Below are positions 27,362 to 37,081 of a stretch of 64,000 bases of DNA, piece by piece. How positions within the stretch are numbered: position 1 is the first letter of the stretch; each line of letters opens with the position of its first letter. This DNA comes from Pseudomonas neustonica (GTDB lineage: Bacteria; Pseudomonadota; Gammaproteobacteria; Pseudomonadales; Pseudomonadaceae), in the NCBI RefSeq assembly GCF_003797945.1, contig NZ_RKKU01000012.1, positions 46,275 through 110,274 of the forward strand, in the 5' to 3' direction. The translations under genes and the position numbers were made by a program. The notes under the pieces were generated by a model. That model did no database searches. It was given only the letters and a program-made list of their open reading frames with translations, and was not told the DNA's origin.

Positions 27362-28231
27362 ATGTCCCAGCTCAAGAAACGAGATCTGCTTGAAGCCATC
27401 GTCGGCCAACCTGCGTCAGATGGCGACGGCGTCAAACTTACCCGTGTGTTCGGCGGCAGCAACAGTGCACGCTTTGATCCATTTCTGATGCTCGACGAGT
27501 TCGGGTCAGACAGCGCTGAAGACTATATCGGCGGCTTCCCATCGCATCCCCACCGTGGTTTTGAAACTGTCACCTATATGCTTGAGGGCAGAATGCTGCA
27601 CGAAGACCACATGGGTAATCGGGGACTGCTTGAGCCCGGTGGCGTCCAGTGGATGACAGCAGGACGAGGCATTATTCACTCCGAGATGCCGCAGCAGGAC
27701 CACGGCACCATGCGCGGGTTTCAGTTGTGGGTGAATTTGCCAGCAGCAGAAAAGATGCAGCCGGCTCATTACCAGGACCTGCCCGCTGATGCCATCCCCG
27801 AATACGCCACTGGCAACGGTGGCTCACTCAAGGTAATTGCCGGGGCGCTGGAGCTGAACGGCGCAGCAATGTCGGGGGCTATTACCGGCAAGTCAACCGA
27901 ACCACTCTATCTAGACCTTCACCTGACACCCGGCGAACAGGTGATACTGCCTGTGCCTGGTAGCCATAACCTGGTGAGTTACGTATATGAAGGTGACATC
28001 GAGGTGCACGGCGAGGAGCGCCAGGCCGGCCTTAAAGCCGGCCGACTGGGTCGCTTCGATAAAGGGGATCTGCTAGAACTCAAGGCAGGCGGCCAAGGCG
28101 CTCGACTGCTGATCATCGCCGGTAAACCTATTGGCGAGCCAGTGGTTCAGTACGGGCCCTTCGTGATGAACAGCGAGGCCGAGATACACCAGGCGGTGCG
28201 TGACTTCCAGCAAGGCACACTAGCCGGCTGA
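27362..28231 (+). CDS. Pirin-family bicupin protein
   Basis: A 289-residue pirin. The N-terminal cupin has GGFPSHPHRGFETVTYML and GIIHSEMP, giving the usual His-His-His-Glu iron ligands; the C-terminal cupin is less conserved. Bacterial pirins include quercetin dioxygenases and regulators of central metabolism. The ATG follows AAGGAGGT. A palindromic site lies upstream, suggesting regulated expression. Convergent with recR. Confidence 0.94.
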   Translation: MSQLKKRDLLEAIVGQPASDGDGVKLTRVFGGSNSARFDPFLMLDEFGSDSAEDYIGGFPSHPHRGFETVTYMLEGRMLHEDHMGNRGLLEPGGVQWMTAGRGIIHSEMPQQDHGTMRGFQLWVNLPAAEKMQPAHYQDLPADAIPEYATGNGGSLKVIAGALELNGAAMSGAITGKSTEPLYLDLHLTPGEQVILPVPGSHNLVSYVYEGDIEVHGEERQAGLKAGRLGRFDKGDLLELKAGGQGARLLIIAGKPIGEPVVQYGPFVMNSEAEIHQAVRDFQQGTLAG

Positions 28232-28255
28232 ACGCCTTGCCAAGCCGCACTCAGA

Positions 28256-28855
28256 TCAGAGTACCTGGGTGCGGCCTGCCAGCGCATGCGCCAGCGTGCC
28301 GCCGTCGATATATTCCAACTCACCACCCAGCGGTACACCGTGAGCAATACGCGACACCTTGATGCCGCGTGGACGCAGCAAGCTGGCGATATAATGCGCC
28401 GTCGCCTCGCCTTCCACGGTCGGATTGGTTGCCAGTATGACTTCCGTCACCTCGCTACCTTCCAGACAATCGACTAACGCGGGCACACCTATCTCATCCG
28501 GCCCCATACCATCAATAGGAGACAGGTGCCCTTTCAGCACAAAATAACGCCCATTGAAGCCACCGGCCTGCTCAACTGCCCACACATCAGCCGGGCTCTG
28601 CAAAACACAGAGCAAGCTGGCATCACGCCTCTCGTCTGTACATATCTCGCAGAGCTCAGTCTCACTTAGCGTGCGACAGCGACGACAATAGCCCACACCG
28701 GCAATCGCCTGATCGAGCGCCTTGGATAAATGCGCAGCCGCAGCGCGGTCGCGCTCCAACAAATGCAATGCCATGCGCTGGGCGGTTTTCGGGCCTACAC
28801 CCGGCAAGCCGCGAAGCGCTTCGATCATTTGCCGAATCAAGGGGCTAAAACTCAT
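28256..28855 (-). CDS. recR: Recombination protein RecR
   Basis: A 199-residue RecR: helix-hairpin-helix [15 protein letters not shown] near residue 20, the zinc finger [16 protein letters not shown] (~57-72), and a Toprim domain beginning [15 protein letters not shown]. With RecF and RecO it loads RecA on gapped DNA. It follows ybaB by 22 bp and dnaX in the conserved dnaX-ybaB-recR order. Confidence 0.97.
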   Translation of the reverse strand: MSFSPLIRQMIEALRGLPGVGPKTAQRMALHLLERDRAAAAHLSKALDQAIAGVGYCRRCRTLSETELCEICTDERRDASLLCVLQSPADVWAVEQAGGFNGRYFVLKGHLSPIDGMGPDEIGVPALVDCLEGSEVTEVILATNPTVEGEATAHYIASLLRPRGIKVSRIAHGVPLGGELEYIDGGTLAHALAGRTQVL

Positions 28856-28877
28856 CTAGGTATCGCCTTCAGCTGGT

Positions 28878-29204
28878 TCAGAACGGCATCTTGAAGCCGT
28901 CGGGCAAATTCATGCCTGCGGTCATACCGGACATCTTCTCCTGGTTTTCCTTTTCCAGCTTACGCACCGCGTCATTGAATGCGGCAGCGATCAGGTCCTC
29001 AAGGACCTCTTTCTCTTCCTGCATCAGGCTGTCATCAATGCTAACCCGACGCACATCATGGCGGCCGGTCATCACCACGGATACCAGGCCAGCACCAGAC
29101 TGCCCGGTCACCTCGGCATTAGCCAACTCTTCCTGCACCTTGGCCATTTTTTCCTGCATCTGCTGAGCCTGCTTCATCAAGCCTGCCATGCCACCTTTCA
29201 TCAT
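28878..29204 (-). CDS. ybaB: YbaB/EbfC-family nucleoid-associated protein
   Basis: A 108-residue YbaB/EbfC protein with the N-terminal glycine/methionine-rich helix ([15 protein letters not shown]), the central strand [12 protein letters not shown] and a C-terminal helix. It forms a dimer that binds DNA. It lies between dnaX and recR as in most proteobacteria. GAGGA precedes the ATG. Confidence 0.95.
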   Translation of the reverse strand: MMKGGMAGLMKQAQQMQEKMAKVQEELANAEVTGQSGAGLVSVVMTGRHDVRRVSIDDSLMQEEKEVLEDLIAAAFNDAVRKLEKENQEKMSGMTAGMNLPDGFKMPF

Positions 29205-29222
29205 GATTCTGTCCTCTAACGA

Positions 29223-31256
29223 TTAAATAACGGGCGCATCGATGGGGCGGATACTGCCCTCACAAATTTCAGCCGAAAACTCACTGCACAGACGTTGGAC
29301 CATAGGATCACCGTTAATACTCGCCTCGGCTGCCTTCTGCCTCGCCGCCTTGCGGCGTGCAGCCGCAATCGCCGGCGTTTCCTGTTGCGGCGCCTGCACC
29401 TCAACTTCCAGGCGGATATCACTGCCTTGCTGAGCACCAATGGCCTGCTGCAGCCGCAACCGATGATTTTCGTTGTATAGCGCACTGTGGCCGGGATCAA
29501 GGTGCAGCTTCCAGGCTCCACCCTCGTTTGCGACCAGCTCACAGTGTGCAGCAATACTCTGGGTCAGACCGGACAATCCAAGCTGATCAAACAATGCCAA
29601 CCAGTGTGCAGCCACACCCGTCGCCGCAGGCAAACTGCTGATTTCGTCAGCACTATCAACTAAAGCGTCCTCGACGGCCATGACCGGCTCATCTGACCAG
29701 TCGCCCAGATATTGAGAAACATCCAGTGGCTCTTCATCGTCCTCACGGTCGGGCACGTCATCCTGCGGCGGCGCTTCCAGCCATTCGGCCGGCGGTTCAT
29801 TCGGTGGCGGCTTAACCGGAGTACGCGAGTTCAGCGGTTGCTGTGGTGTCGGCACTGCTGCGGCAGGCGAGCCATCGTCCGCGTGATCGTCAACCGGCCG
29901 GGAATCTTGCTCCACCTCCACGGGGGCAACATCCTGTTGCGCATCGCCGTGTTCACCGGCCACTTCAGGGGTCACCCTAGCAGCTGGCTCGGACGCATTG
30001 GAGACTTTGGCTGGGCTGTCGGGTGAGCCCTGAGATAGCTCAGCACCGGCTGCTGGCCTCTCGCTTGCGGGCTCAGCCTTGGCCTGGCTGAGTCCGACCG
30101 GCTTTTCCGGCGCGGGATCAGGCGTTTTGGCCTGACTGGCTGGCGCGCTGACCGTCGGGCCATCACCCAGGGTGCCTGGACGAAACGCCAGCATCCGCAG
30201 CAACGCCATTTCAAAACCACCGCGCGGCTCCGGGGCCAGCGGCAAATCGCGACGGCCATGCAGCCCCAGTTGATAAAATAGCTGAACGTCTTCTGCACTG
30301 ATGCGCCCGGCCAGCTCCAACAGGCGAGCTTGGTCACCCAAGCTGTTGTCTGCTGCCTCGGGCACCACCTGAGCAATAGCCAAGCGCTGCAAGGTAGAAA
30401 TAAGCTCCGCCATCACGCCAGCAAAATCAGCGCCCTGCTCAGCCAGATCGGCGACAGCCTGCATTAATGCACGGGCGTCATGGGCTACCAACGCCTCCAG
30501 CAAGCCAAATACCTGACCATGGTCAATAGTACCAAGCATGCTGCGCACCTCGGCCACCTGCAAGGCTCCGTTACCGAAAGCAATGGCCTGGTCGGTAAGG
30601 CTAAGCGCGTCGCGCATTGAGCCGTCAGCGGCACGGCCGAGCAACCAGAGCGACTCGTCATCAAAACCAACAGTCTCCTCGTCAAGCACATGACGCAAGT
30701 GCTCGACGACCTTCTCTGGCGGCATATTCTTCAGCGAAAACTGCAAACACCGCGACAAGATGGTAACCGGCAGCTTCTGTGGATCGGTCGTCGCCAGCAA
30801 AAACTTTACATGCTCAGGCGGCTCCTCCAGCGTCTTCAACAGGGCATTGAAACTGTGGCTGGACAGCATGTGCACTTCGTCAATCAAGTAAACCTTGAAG
30901 CGGCCACGCGACGGCGCGTACTGCACGTTGTCCAGCAGTTCGCGGGTATCTTCTACTTTGGTGCGGCTGGCCGCATCGACCTCAATCAGGTCAACAAAAC
31001 GCCCCTCGTCAATCTCACGACAAGCGGAGCACTCCCCGCACGGCTCGGAACTCACCCCCCGCTCGCAGTTCAGGCATTTGGCAAGAATACGCGCGATCGT
31101 GGTTTTACCCACACCGCGGGTGCCGGTAAACAGATAGGCGTGGTGCAGCCGGTTGTTATCCAGCGCGTTGATCAGCGCCTGCAACACATGCGTTTGCCCA
31201 ACCATTTCACGGAATAGACGGGGGCGCCACTTGCGGGCTAATACCTGATAACTCAT
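29223..31256 (-). CDS. dnaX: DNA polymerase III subunits gamma/tau
   Basis: A 677-residue tau. The AAA+ domain has Walker A GTRGVGKTT (~45), a zinc finger with cysteines in CERGVSSEPCGECSAC (~64-80), Walker B LIDEVHML, and the SRC motif. Residues ~370-530 are a Pro/Ala/acidic linker, and the C-terminal ~130 residues should bind the alpha subunit. It is the clamp-loader motor and the organiser of the replisome. I see no run of six A's on the coding strand, so an E. coli-style A AAA AAG slippery site for gamma is not evident. Confidence 0.96.
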   Translation of the reverse strand: MSYQVLARKWRPRLFREMVGQTHVLQALINALDNNRLHHAYLFTGTRGVGKTTIARILAKCLNCERGVSSEPCGECSACREIDEGRFVDLIEVDAASRTKVEDTRELLDNVQYAPSRGRFKVYLIDEVHMLSSHSFNALLKTLEEPPEHVKFLLATTDPQKLPVTILSRCLQFSLKNMPPEKVVEHLRHVLDEETVGFDDESLWLLGRAADGSMRDALSLTDQAIAFGNGALQVAEVRSMLGTIDHGQVFGLLEALVAHDARALMQAVADLAEQGADFAGVMAELISTLQRLAIAQVVPEAADNSLGDQARLLELAGRISAEDVQLFYQLGLHGRRDLPLAPEPRGGFEMALLRMLAFRPGTLGDGPTVSAPASQAKTPDPAPEKPVGLSQAKAEPASERPAAGAELSQGSPDSPAKVSNASEPAARVTPEVAGEHGDAQQDVAPVEVEQDSRPVDDHADDGSPAAAVPTPQQPLNSRTPVKPPPNEPPAEWLEAPPQDDVPDREDDEEPLDVSQYLGDWSDEPVMAVEDALVDSADEISSLPAATGVAAHWLALFDQLGLSGLTQSIAAHCELVANEGGAWKLHLDPGHSALYNENHRLRLQQAIGAQQGSDIRLEVEVQAPQQETPAIAAARRKAARQKAAEASINGDPMVQRLCSEFSAEICEGSIRPIDAPVI

Positions 31257-31462
31257 TGGCTAGGTTCGGTTCCATTGGTTCGAGTGCTGGCGGATAATGT
31301 ATCGCAAGCAGGGGCGACAATGCGAGGGAAAGAGGCCTTTATGGCCTGTCACATGGTAGTGATTTCAGTGAATAGCACCCAGTAGGCGTTCGAATGCGCC
31401 TGCAGACCGATATTCATTGCCTGCGACATCCCACCTTCCCGTATTTTCGGATTGCTACATTA

Positions 31463-33118
31463 ATGAACAAACTGAATAACCTGACCATCAAGACAAGACT
31501 GGTTGGCCTGATTATCTTTGCGGTATTGCTGCAGGTACTGCTGAGCGTCGCTGCCGTGAGAGCCATCAGCAAGTCAGCCGACTCGCTGGAAACTGTCTAT
31601 CTGGATCGTCTGGTACCTACCGGGCAACTGGGCCGGATCAAGTATGAGCTGCAACATATACAATCCGAGCTATTGTACGCGCTACAGCACGCCCCCTCAC
31701 AACCGCTTAGTGCGAACCATAACCATGCGATAGATCAGCATATCAACTCCGTTACAGCGGCCAGAAAGCGAGTAACGGATGACTGGAAAGCTTACCTGGC
31801 AACCTACCTCACAGCGGAAGAAAAGCAGCTCGCCGACACCGCAGCACCGCAGCTAGAAAACTTGCTCATACAGGGTATCGACCCCACTGTTTCCCAGCTG
31901 CAACAACAGCGCTTTGCCGAAGCCAACCAAAACTTGCTCGGCACATTGCAACCTTATAGCCGCGCACTGGATAGTACCTTCGACAGAATGCTCGACCTGC
32001 AACTGCAGATAGCCGAGCAGGAGTACCAATCGGCCAGAACCGCTTATCGAGACAATCTGGTATTTGCAGCCGTCACTACTCTGCTGGCGATCACTGTGCT
32101 CGCGCTGCTGGCGTGGGGCATTATTGCCGGCATCAGTGCAGCCGTTGCGCGCCTCGAAAACGCCAGCAATCAGCTCGCAGAGGGGAATCTCACCGCCCGC
32201 ACCAATGATCGCAGCAAGGACGAGCTTGGCCGCATCAGCCAGGCCTTTGACCGCATGGCCGAACGCTTCCAGCAAACCATCAGCCAAGTCGCCGGCTCCA
32301 GCAGCCAACTGGCGACCGCAGCAGAGGAAACCTCCGCGATCAGCGTGCAAACCGGCAGTGGAGTGCGCCAGCAAACCCACGAAGTAGCTCAAGTCGCCAC
32401 CGCCATGCACGAGATGACCACTACCGTTCAAGATGTGGCTCGAAACGCGGCAGGAGCAGCAGAAGCATCACACCAGGCCGAACAGGAAGCCCAGCAGGGG
32501 CGCAAACTGGCTACCCAGACTATCGACGCCATCCAAACCCTGGCCGAAGAAGTTGAGCGCGCTGCCGACGTTATCCAGAGCCTGGAAAAAGAAAGCGGCA
32601 ACATCACATCAGTACTGAGCGTCATCCAGGGTGTTGCCGAGCAGACCAATCTACTGGCGCTGAACGCCGCTATTGAGGCTGCGCGCGCCGGCGAGCAGGG
32701 TCGCGGCTTTGCTGTGGTAGCTGATGAGGTACGTGCACTTGCTTCGCGCACACAGCAATCCACTACCGAGATTCAAAGCATGATCACCCGCCTGCAAGCG
32801 GGTGCCGACCAAGCCGTCAGCGTAATGCAAAGCAGCAGAGAAAAGGCAGGACGTGGCGTAGAAGCCGTCGGGCTGGCCAGTGACCGCCTGCTGGCAATTA
32901 CTGATGCCGTAACGCGCATCAACGACATCAATATACAAATCGCCTCAGCGGCAGAAGAGCAGTCGTCCGTTGCCGAAGAAATCAACCGCAACATCAGCAA
33001 CGTAAACGATATCGCTCAGCAAACCAGCACCGCATCAGAGCAAAGCGCTGCGACCAGCGAGGAACTGGCGCGATTGGCCAACGACCTGCAACAACTGATC
33101 AGCCACTTTAGGGTCTGA
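31463..33118 (+). CDS. Methyl-accepting chemotaxis protein
   Basis: About 551 residues. Membrane helix 1 (~10-32), a ~150-residue periplasmic four-helix-bundle type sensor, membrane helix 2 (~195-220), HAMP, and a signalling domain with the hairpin tip [31 protein letters not shown] split across the CheA/CheW contact. No C-terminal CheR-docking pentapeptide is present. The ATG at 31463 puts NLTIKTRL directly before helix 1, as in related receptors; an upstream ATG at 31394 would add 23 residues. Ligand unknown. A strong hairpin follows the stop. Confidence 0.92.
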   Translation: MNKLNNLTIKTRLVGLIIFAVLLQVLLSVAAVRAISKSADSLETVYLDRLVPTGQLGRIKYELQHIQSELLYALQHAPSQPLSANHNHAIDQHINSVTAARKRVTDDWKAYLATYLTAEEKQLADTAAPQLENLLIQGIDPTVSQLQQQRFAEANQNLLGTLQPYSRALDSTFDRMLDLQLQIAEQEYQSARTAYRDNLVFAAVTTLLAITVLALLAWGIIAGISAAVARLENASNQLAEGNLTARTNDRSKDELGRISQAFDRMAERFQQTISQVAGSSSQLATAAEETSAISVQTGSGVRQQTHEVAQVATAMHEMTTTVQDVARNAAGAAEASHQAEQEAQQGRKLATQTIDAIQTLAEEVERAADVIQSLEKESGNITSVLSVIQGVAEQTNLLALNAAIEAARAGEQGRGFAVVADEVRALASRTQQSTTEIQSMITRLQAGADQAVSVMQSSREKAGRGVEAVGLASDRLLAITDAVTRINDINIQIASAAEEQSSVAEEINRNISNVNDIAQQTSTASEQSAATSEELARLANDLQQLISHFRV

Positions 33119-33123
33119 CCGGA

Positions 33124-33159
33124 GCGCGCCTGCCTGGCCGCAAAACCAGGCAGGCGCGC
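33124..33159 (+). terminator. Strong hairpin after the chemoreceptor gene
   Basis: GCGCGCCTGCCTGG and its complement pair perfectly over 14 bp around an eight-base loop, six bases after the stop. The downstream tract is only CGGCTTTGC, so release by U-pairing would be weak, but the stem is very stable. Confidence 0.6.
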
Positions 33160-33244
33160 ACGGCTTTGCACCCAAACAAACGCGGACTATCTGTTTGCCG
33201 GCGAAGCTGACTTAAGAAGAGGGAAGAAACAAGAGGTAAATATG

Positions 33245-33357
33245 GGTGGCAACCCTGCCAGCCACACCCCGGCACACGATGTAACCGCTGTGGCTGCTCC
33301 CTTCCGGGCCTGACCAGGTTCACGGCGAATCATTGCGAGGGGACCGGCAGGGTCACC
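33245..33357 (-). ncRNA. ffs: 4.5S / signal recognition particle RNA
   Basis: The minus strand carries the SRP RNA apical core CCTGGTCAGGCCCGGAAGG followed by GAGCAGCC, with the GGAA tetraloop, and the far arm GTGTGCCGGGGTGTGGCTGGCAGGG. The ends pair (GGTG-CCCTGCC with GGCAGGG-CACC), giving about 113 nt. It scaffolds Ffh for cotranslational membrane targeting. Its location near dnaX fits Pseudomonas. Ends are approximate by a few bases. Confidence 0.95.
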
Positions 33358-33424
33358 ATAGCGGCCTGAGCTGATGTCAGGCCGCGCTATTGTAACGGCT
33401 TACCCGTAAGTTACAACCCGAATA

Positions 33425-35053
33425 TCAGGTTTTAAAGCGACCAACCTGTTGTTGCAGTGTGGCAGCCAAGCGAGCCAAGGCGTTACTGGCGTCACGGCTC
33501 TCCTGCGAAGACTGCGCGGACTGGTTGGAAAGATCGCGAATACCACTGATATTGCGTGCGATGTCCTCCGTTGTCTGGCTCTGCTCTTCGCAGGCAGCGG
33601 CGATTTGGGCGGCCATATCGTTAATCCGCATCACCGAAGCTGACGTCTCTGCCAGCGAGCTTTCGGTCGTCGTTGCCCGCTCAACGCTTTGCGCGGCCAA
33701 CTCTGCGCCGCGCTGCATAACAGTAACGGCTTGTCCGGCACCGGCCTGAAGCTTCTGAATCATCTGCTGAATATCGCGAGTGGAATCCTGCGTCCTTGCG
33801 GCCAGAGCTCGCACTTCGTCAGCCACCACCGCAAAACCTCTGCCCTGCTCACCAGCTCGCGCTGCTTCGATCGCGGCGTTCAGCGCCAGCAGGTTGGTTT
33901 GCTCGGCAATGCCTTCAATGACGCTCAACACACCACCAATCTTGTCGGTATCCTGCTCCAGGTTATCGATAACCCCGGCGGCTTCCGCCACGTCAGCGGC
34001 CAAACGACGCAAATCATTCATGGTCTGACCAACAATATCGGACGCTTCGTGCCCCTGCTTATCGGCAGTACTGGCAGCATCAGCTGTGCTGTGCGCGTTA
34101 TCAGCGACCTCGTGAATGGCAGCACTCATTTCGGTCGCGGCGGTGCTGACCTGGTCAATCGCCAAATGCTGCTCGTTGACCAACTGCTCCTGCCCAGTGG
34201 CAATAGCACTCATCTCCTCAGATGCAGAAGCAACCTGCAAAGTCGATTCCGCGACCTGCTGGATAAGCGTCTGCAGCTGCTGCAGAAAATCGTTAACGGC
34301 CTCGCTAAGCAGGCCCAGCTCATCCTTGGAATGAACTACAACGCGCTTGGTAAGATCACCTTCGCCATCGGCGATATCGCGAATCCGCTGCAACAGGTCC
34401 TTCAGCGGATTGATAATCAGCCCCGGAAAGAAAGCGATCATCAAGACGCAAACTACAACCCCGACCCCCAGGACCATGGCCACCCGTGCATGGCTGGCAT
34501 TGGCATCCTCTTCAGCCTCGATGCTTTCCTGCGCCGCTTCGGCATTGACCAGCTCGGTCATCTGGTCGATCAGGCCACGCGCCTTACTGAACTCTTCATA
34601 GCCGCGATTAAAGCTGGTTTGTCTCGCCTGCTCTGCGTTACCGGCAGCGGCCATGCGCACGTTTTCCAGAGAGGTACGCTTCCAGACGTCAAAAGCGCGT
34701 GCAAAGTCCGCAGCCAGGGCCTTGCCTTCGGGTGATACCGTGGCAGCGCCGTACTTGGCAATACGATCACTGGCCTGTTGCATATTACCGGTTTGGTCAT
34801 CGGCCAAACCGGGGAAATCAACACCTGCCAGCAATGCCCGTTCGGCCTGAAGAGCCTGGTAAAGATCGCGGTCTGCTTCGAGAATGGTAGAGCTCTGTGG
34901 TAACAACTCTTGAGATACCCTGATCAATCGACTTTCAACATTATTTACCGCCGATATGGCGGAAAAACCCAAAGCGACGAATAAGGCGGCTAGAACCAGA
35001 ATAGGCAGGGTGAGCTTCCAGCGGAAACCCAAGTTGCGAAATAGACTAATCAT
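33425..35053 (-). CDS. Methyl-accepting chemotaxis protein
   Basis: About 542 residues: membrane helix 1 (~10-33), helical periplasmic sensor domain, membrane helix 2 (~190-213, [22 protein letters not shown] region), HAMP, and a signalling domain with the conserved [20 protein letters not shown] tip. No C-terminal pentapeptide. I placed the start at 35053 ([14 protein letters not shown]), directly before helix 1; the frame extends 48 bp further. The signalling domain is closely similar to the chemoreceptor across ffs, but the sensor domains differ. Ligand unknown. Confidence 0.92.
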   Translation of the reverse strand: MISLFRNLGFRWKLTLPILVLAALFVALGFSAISAVNNVESRLIRVSQELLPQSSTILEADRDLYQALQAERALLAGVDFPGLADDQTGNMQQASDRIAKYGAATVSPEGKALAADFARAFDVWKRTSLENVRMAAAGNAEQARQTSFNRGYEEFSKARGLIDQMTELVNAEAAQESIEAEEDANASHARVAMVLGVGVVVCVLMIAFFPGLIINPLKDLLQRIRDIADGEGDLTKRVVVHSKDELGLLSEAVNDFLQQLQTLIQQVAESTLQVASASEEMSAIATGQEQLVNEQHLAIDQVSTAATEMSAAIHEVADNAHSTADAASTADKQGHEASDIVGQTMNDLRRLAADVAEAAGVIDNLEQDTDKIGGVLSVIEGIAEQTNLLALNAAIEAARAGEQGRGFAVVADEVRALAARTQDSTRDIQQMIQKLQAGAGQAVTVMQRGAELAAQSVERATTTESSLAETSASVMRINDMAAQIAAACEEQSQTTEDIARNISGIRDLSNQSAQSSQESRDASNALARLAATLQQQVGRFKT

Positions 35054-35283
35054 GAGTGTGCACTCTTTATTTATTGGCAGCGATATCGAGGGACGTCTCA
35101 TGCGACCCTACCTACTCCTTGGAGGCTTGTAACGACCGCATGTGAATAGCTTCCGAGAGCACTCCGGAAAACACCAATATCCTTGGCTTGCATCAGATCA
35201 CAACGCGGCGAACCGCAGGTAGACTCCCTACCCACAATGCTTGGCTTCCTATTTTAAGTATCGACTAAAATGCCCAAAGCATT

Positions 35284-35300
35284 AACGACTTTTAGTCGTT
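35284..35300. terminator. Small hairpin downstream of the AEC transporter gene
   Basis: AACGACT and AGTCGTT form a 7-bp stem with a 3-base loop, 46 bp past the AEC stop. It is followed by TTTTC on the plus strand but not by a U tract on the minus strand, so its owner is unclear. Confidence 0.35.
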
Positions 35301-35345
35301 TTCAGAATAAAAACCCTTGGCTTACAAAAAAATGGCGCCTCACCA

Positions 35346-36275
35346 CTATGCGATCATTGGAAACACAAGTGCGATTACCAGCGGGATGTAGACCAGCGCG
35401 ACCAAGGTGCTCAACAAAGCCGTTCCAGCCACCTGCTGTGGACTCGTATCCAGAAGGGTGGCGATAACAACGGTGTTGGCCGCAATGGGCGTGATCGAGA
35501 TGAGTAGGATTGCGCGATAAACCGCCGCATCGTAGATATGCAATAGCTGACTGTCGAGCAACCAGAACACCAATGCAGCCAGTGGCCAACTGACAAACTT
35601 GCCAAAGAACGCCAGCGCCGTGAACCGCGGATTGCCCGCCAAACCTTGAAAGCTAAGAATGCTCATGCCAATGATCATCATGCCAAGGACGCTATAAGCA
35701 CCCCGCAGGTTGTCGAACAGGGGCATAAAAGCTGCGGGAATACTGACGTTGCTGTAGTTGAGCGCTACAGCCAGAAAGAATGCGTACAACGAAGGCAGAC
35801 GAGCAACCTTGAGCACGCAGTCACGCACCCCAAAACGGCCACGCGCCGCCAGATAGAATCCGACCGAGTTTTCGAACAGCGTGGTACCCAGCATGCAGAC
35901 GATGTAGATACTCAAGCCTTGCTCGCCGAAGAGCAGAAGTGCCACCGGGATACCAAAATAACCGGTATTACCAGTGCCCACCGATAACGGGATCATATTG
36001 GCACTGCCGTCATGTAACCAGCGGCGCGCGACAAACAAATGCAGTAGCCCAAGCAACGAGCACAAACTGAAAGTCAAAAAAGGCAGCATGACCACCTCAG
36101 TCGACAGCGGCGCATTCATCACCCCGGCAAAAATCACGGAAGGCGTCACTATGTACATCATGATGCCGGCAATGTGCCTGCCGCTGGCATCCAGGTAACG
36201 GCCCGCAACCCAACCCAAGGCCACAGTTGCGTAAAGCGGCAGCAGTTTATATACCAGAGCTAGGGCGGCCAGCAT
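35346..36275 (-). CDS. AEC-family (auxin efflux carrier-like) transporter
   Basis: A 309-residue membrane protein with about ten helices in two inverted halves, including the TPSVIFAGVMNAPL and VGTGNTGYFGIPVALLLFGEQG segments characteristic of AEC carriers. Bacterial members export organic acids such as malonate or act on unknown anions. The ATG follows GCGGAG. It stands alone between tpm and a chemoreceptor gene. Confidence 0.9.
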   Translation of the reverse strand: MLAALALVYKLLPLYATVALGWVAGRYLDASGRHIAGIMMYIVTPSVIFAGVMNAPLSTEVVMLPFLTFSLCSLLGLLHLFVARRWLHDGSANMIPLSVGTGNTGYFGIPVALLLFGEQGLSIYIVCMLGTTLFENSVGFYLAARGRFGVRDCVLKVARLPSLYAFFLAVALNYSNVSIPAAFMPLFDNLRGAYSVLGMMIIGMSILSFQGLAGNPRFTALAFFGKFVSWPLAALVFWLLDSQLLHIYDAAVYRAILLISITPIAANTVVIATLLDTSPQQVAGTALLSTLVALVYIPLVIALVFPMIA

Positions 36276-36320
36276 CGCAACTCCGCGAACAGTAAGGACG
36301 TTAAAATAAGAACAGCGCCT

Positions 36321-36971
36321 TCAGTTTTGAATACGGTATACCCGCTCAACTAGCTGATCCATACCCTGCGCGGCAAAGACCGCATGATCGGCCAGCACAT
36401 CCTGCTCATCAAATAGTTCAATGCGGCAGCCCGCAAACAGACTGTGTACCTCATCGTCCGGGACGCTGAAGGGCGGCCCCGGCCTTTGCTGCTGCGGGTA
36501 GTCGAGGGTCACCAGCAGCATCTGCCAGCCCGGCGGCAATATGGCTCGAGTATGTGCGACATAGGCACGGCGCATATCGGGCGGCAAGGCTATCAACGCA
36601 GCCCGGTCATAGACTGCAGTGATGTCTTTCATCTGCTCGGCGGTGAGCTTGAAGAAGTCGCCGCACAGCAACTCAAAACCTGCGCCTATGGCAACATCAA
36701 ATTCATCCTGCTGCTGCCATGTAAGGGCCAGTTTCTGTTCACTGATAAAGGACTCGATTGCAGTGCGAGCAAGCTCCACCCCCTGGACCTCATACCCCTG
36801 GTCACGCAGCCAGAGCATGTCCAGACTTTTGCCACACAGCGGCACCCAGACCCGTGCACTCGGACGCACCTGCAACGCAGGCCACCAACGACTGAGCAGC
36901 GGATTTATTCTGCTCTTGTGAAAGCCTGTTTCCCCGCGCTGCCAGCGGGTTTGCCAAAATTCTGCTTCCAT
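36321..36971 (-). CDS. tpm: Thiopurine S-methyltransferase
   Basis: A 216-residue SAM-dependent methyltransferase with the TPMT pattern: FWQTRWQRGETGFH at the N-terminus, VWVPLCGKSLDMLWLRDQGYEVQGVE (SAM loop), and DRAALIALPPDMR. Bacterial TPMTs methylate selenite, tellurite and thiols as well as thiopurines. The ATG at 36971 follows AAGAGGTGAGT; a GTG six bases upstream is also in frame. Divergent from the K+/H+ antiporter. Confidence 0.95.
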   Translation of the reverse strand: MEAEFWQTRWQRGETGFHKSRINPLLSRWWPALQVRPSARVWVPLCGKSLDMLWLRDQGYEVQGVELARTAIESFISEQKLALTWQQQDEFDVAIGAGFELLCGDFFKLTAEQMKDITAVYDRAALIALPPDMRRAYVAHTRAILPPGWQMLLVTLDYPQQQRPGPPFSVPDDEVHSLFAGCRIELFDEQDVLADHAVFAAQGMDQLVERVYRIQN

Positions 36972-37081
36972 ACTCACCTCTTGCCACGCAAAGTGTTGAC
37001 TATACAGTATTTTTATTACTCATCAGGCTGGGAGGCTATATAGTAGAGGTGTCTATCATTCGGCTTTCAGGCAAGCGCTAA

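Noticed and set aside
29972..30376. Minus-strand alternate frame within dnaX as a frameshift product
   Set aside because: No A AAA AAG slippery heptamer or run of six A's is present on the dnaX coding strand, and the translation is not protein-like.
31290..31297. GCGGATAA upstream of the first chemoreceptor as a FliA -10
   Set aside because: It matches 7 of 8 bases of the sigma-28 -10, but the sequence 11 bp upstream (TCCATTGG) does not resemble the TAAAGTTT -35.
33242..33360. Repeat or attachment site near ffs
   Set aside because: The inverted repeats here are the ends of the SRP RNA stem, not a mobile-element boundary.
33689..34735. Long plus-strand frame opposite the second chemoreceptor
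   Set aside because: It is the antisense of a clear chemoreceptor gene, and its translation has no recognisable domain.
35071..35078. GCCAATAA (minus strand) upstream of the second chemoreceptor as a FliA -10
   Set aside because: No TAAA-type -35 element lies at the required spacing.
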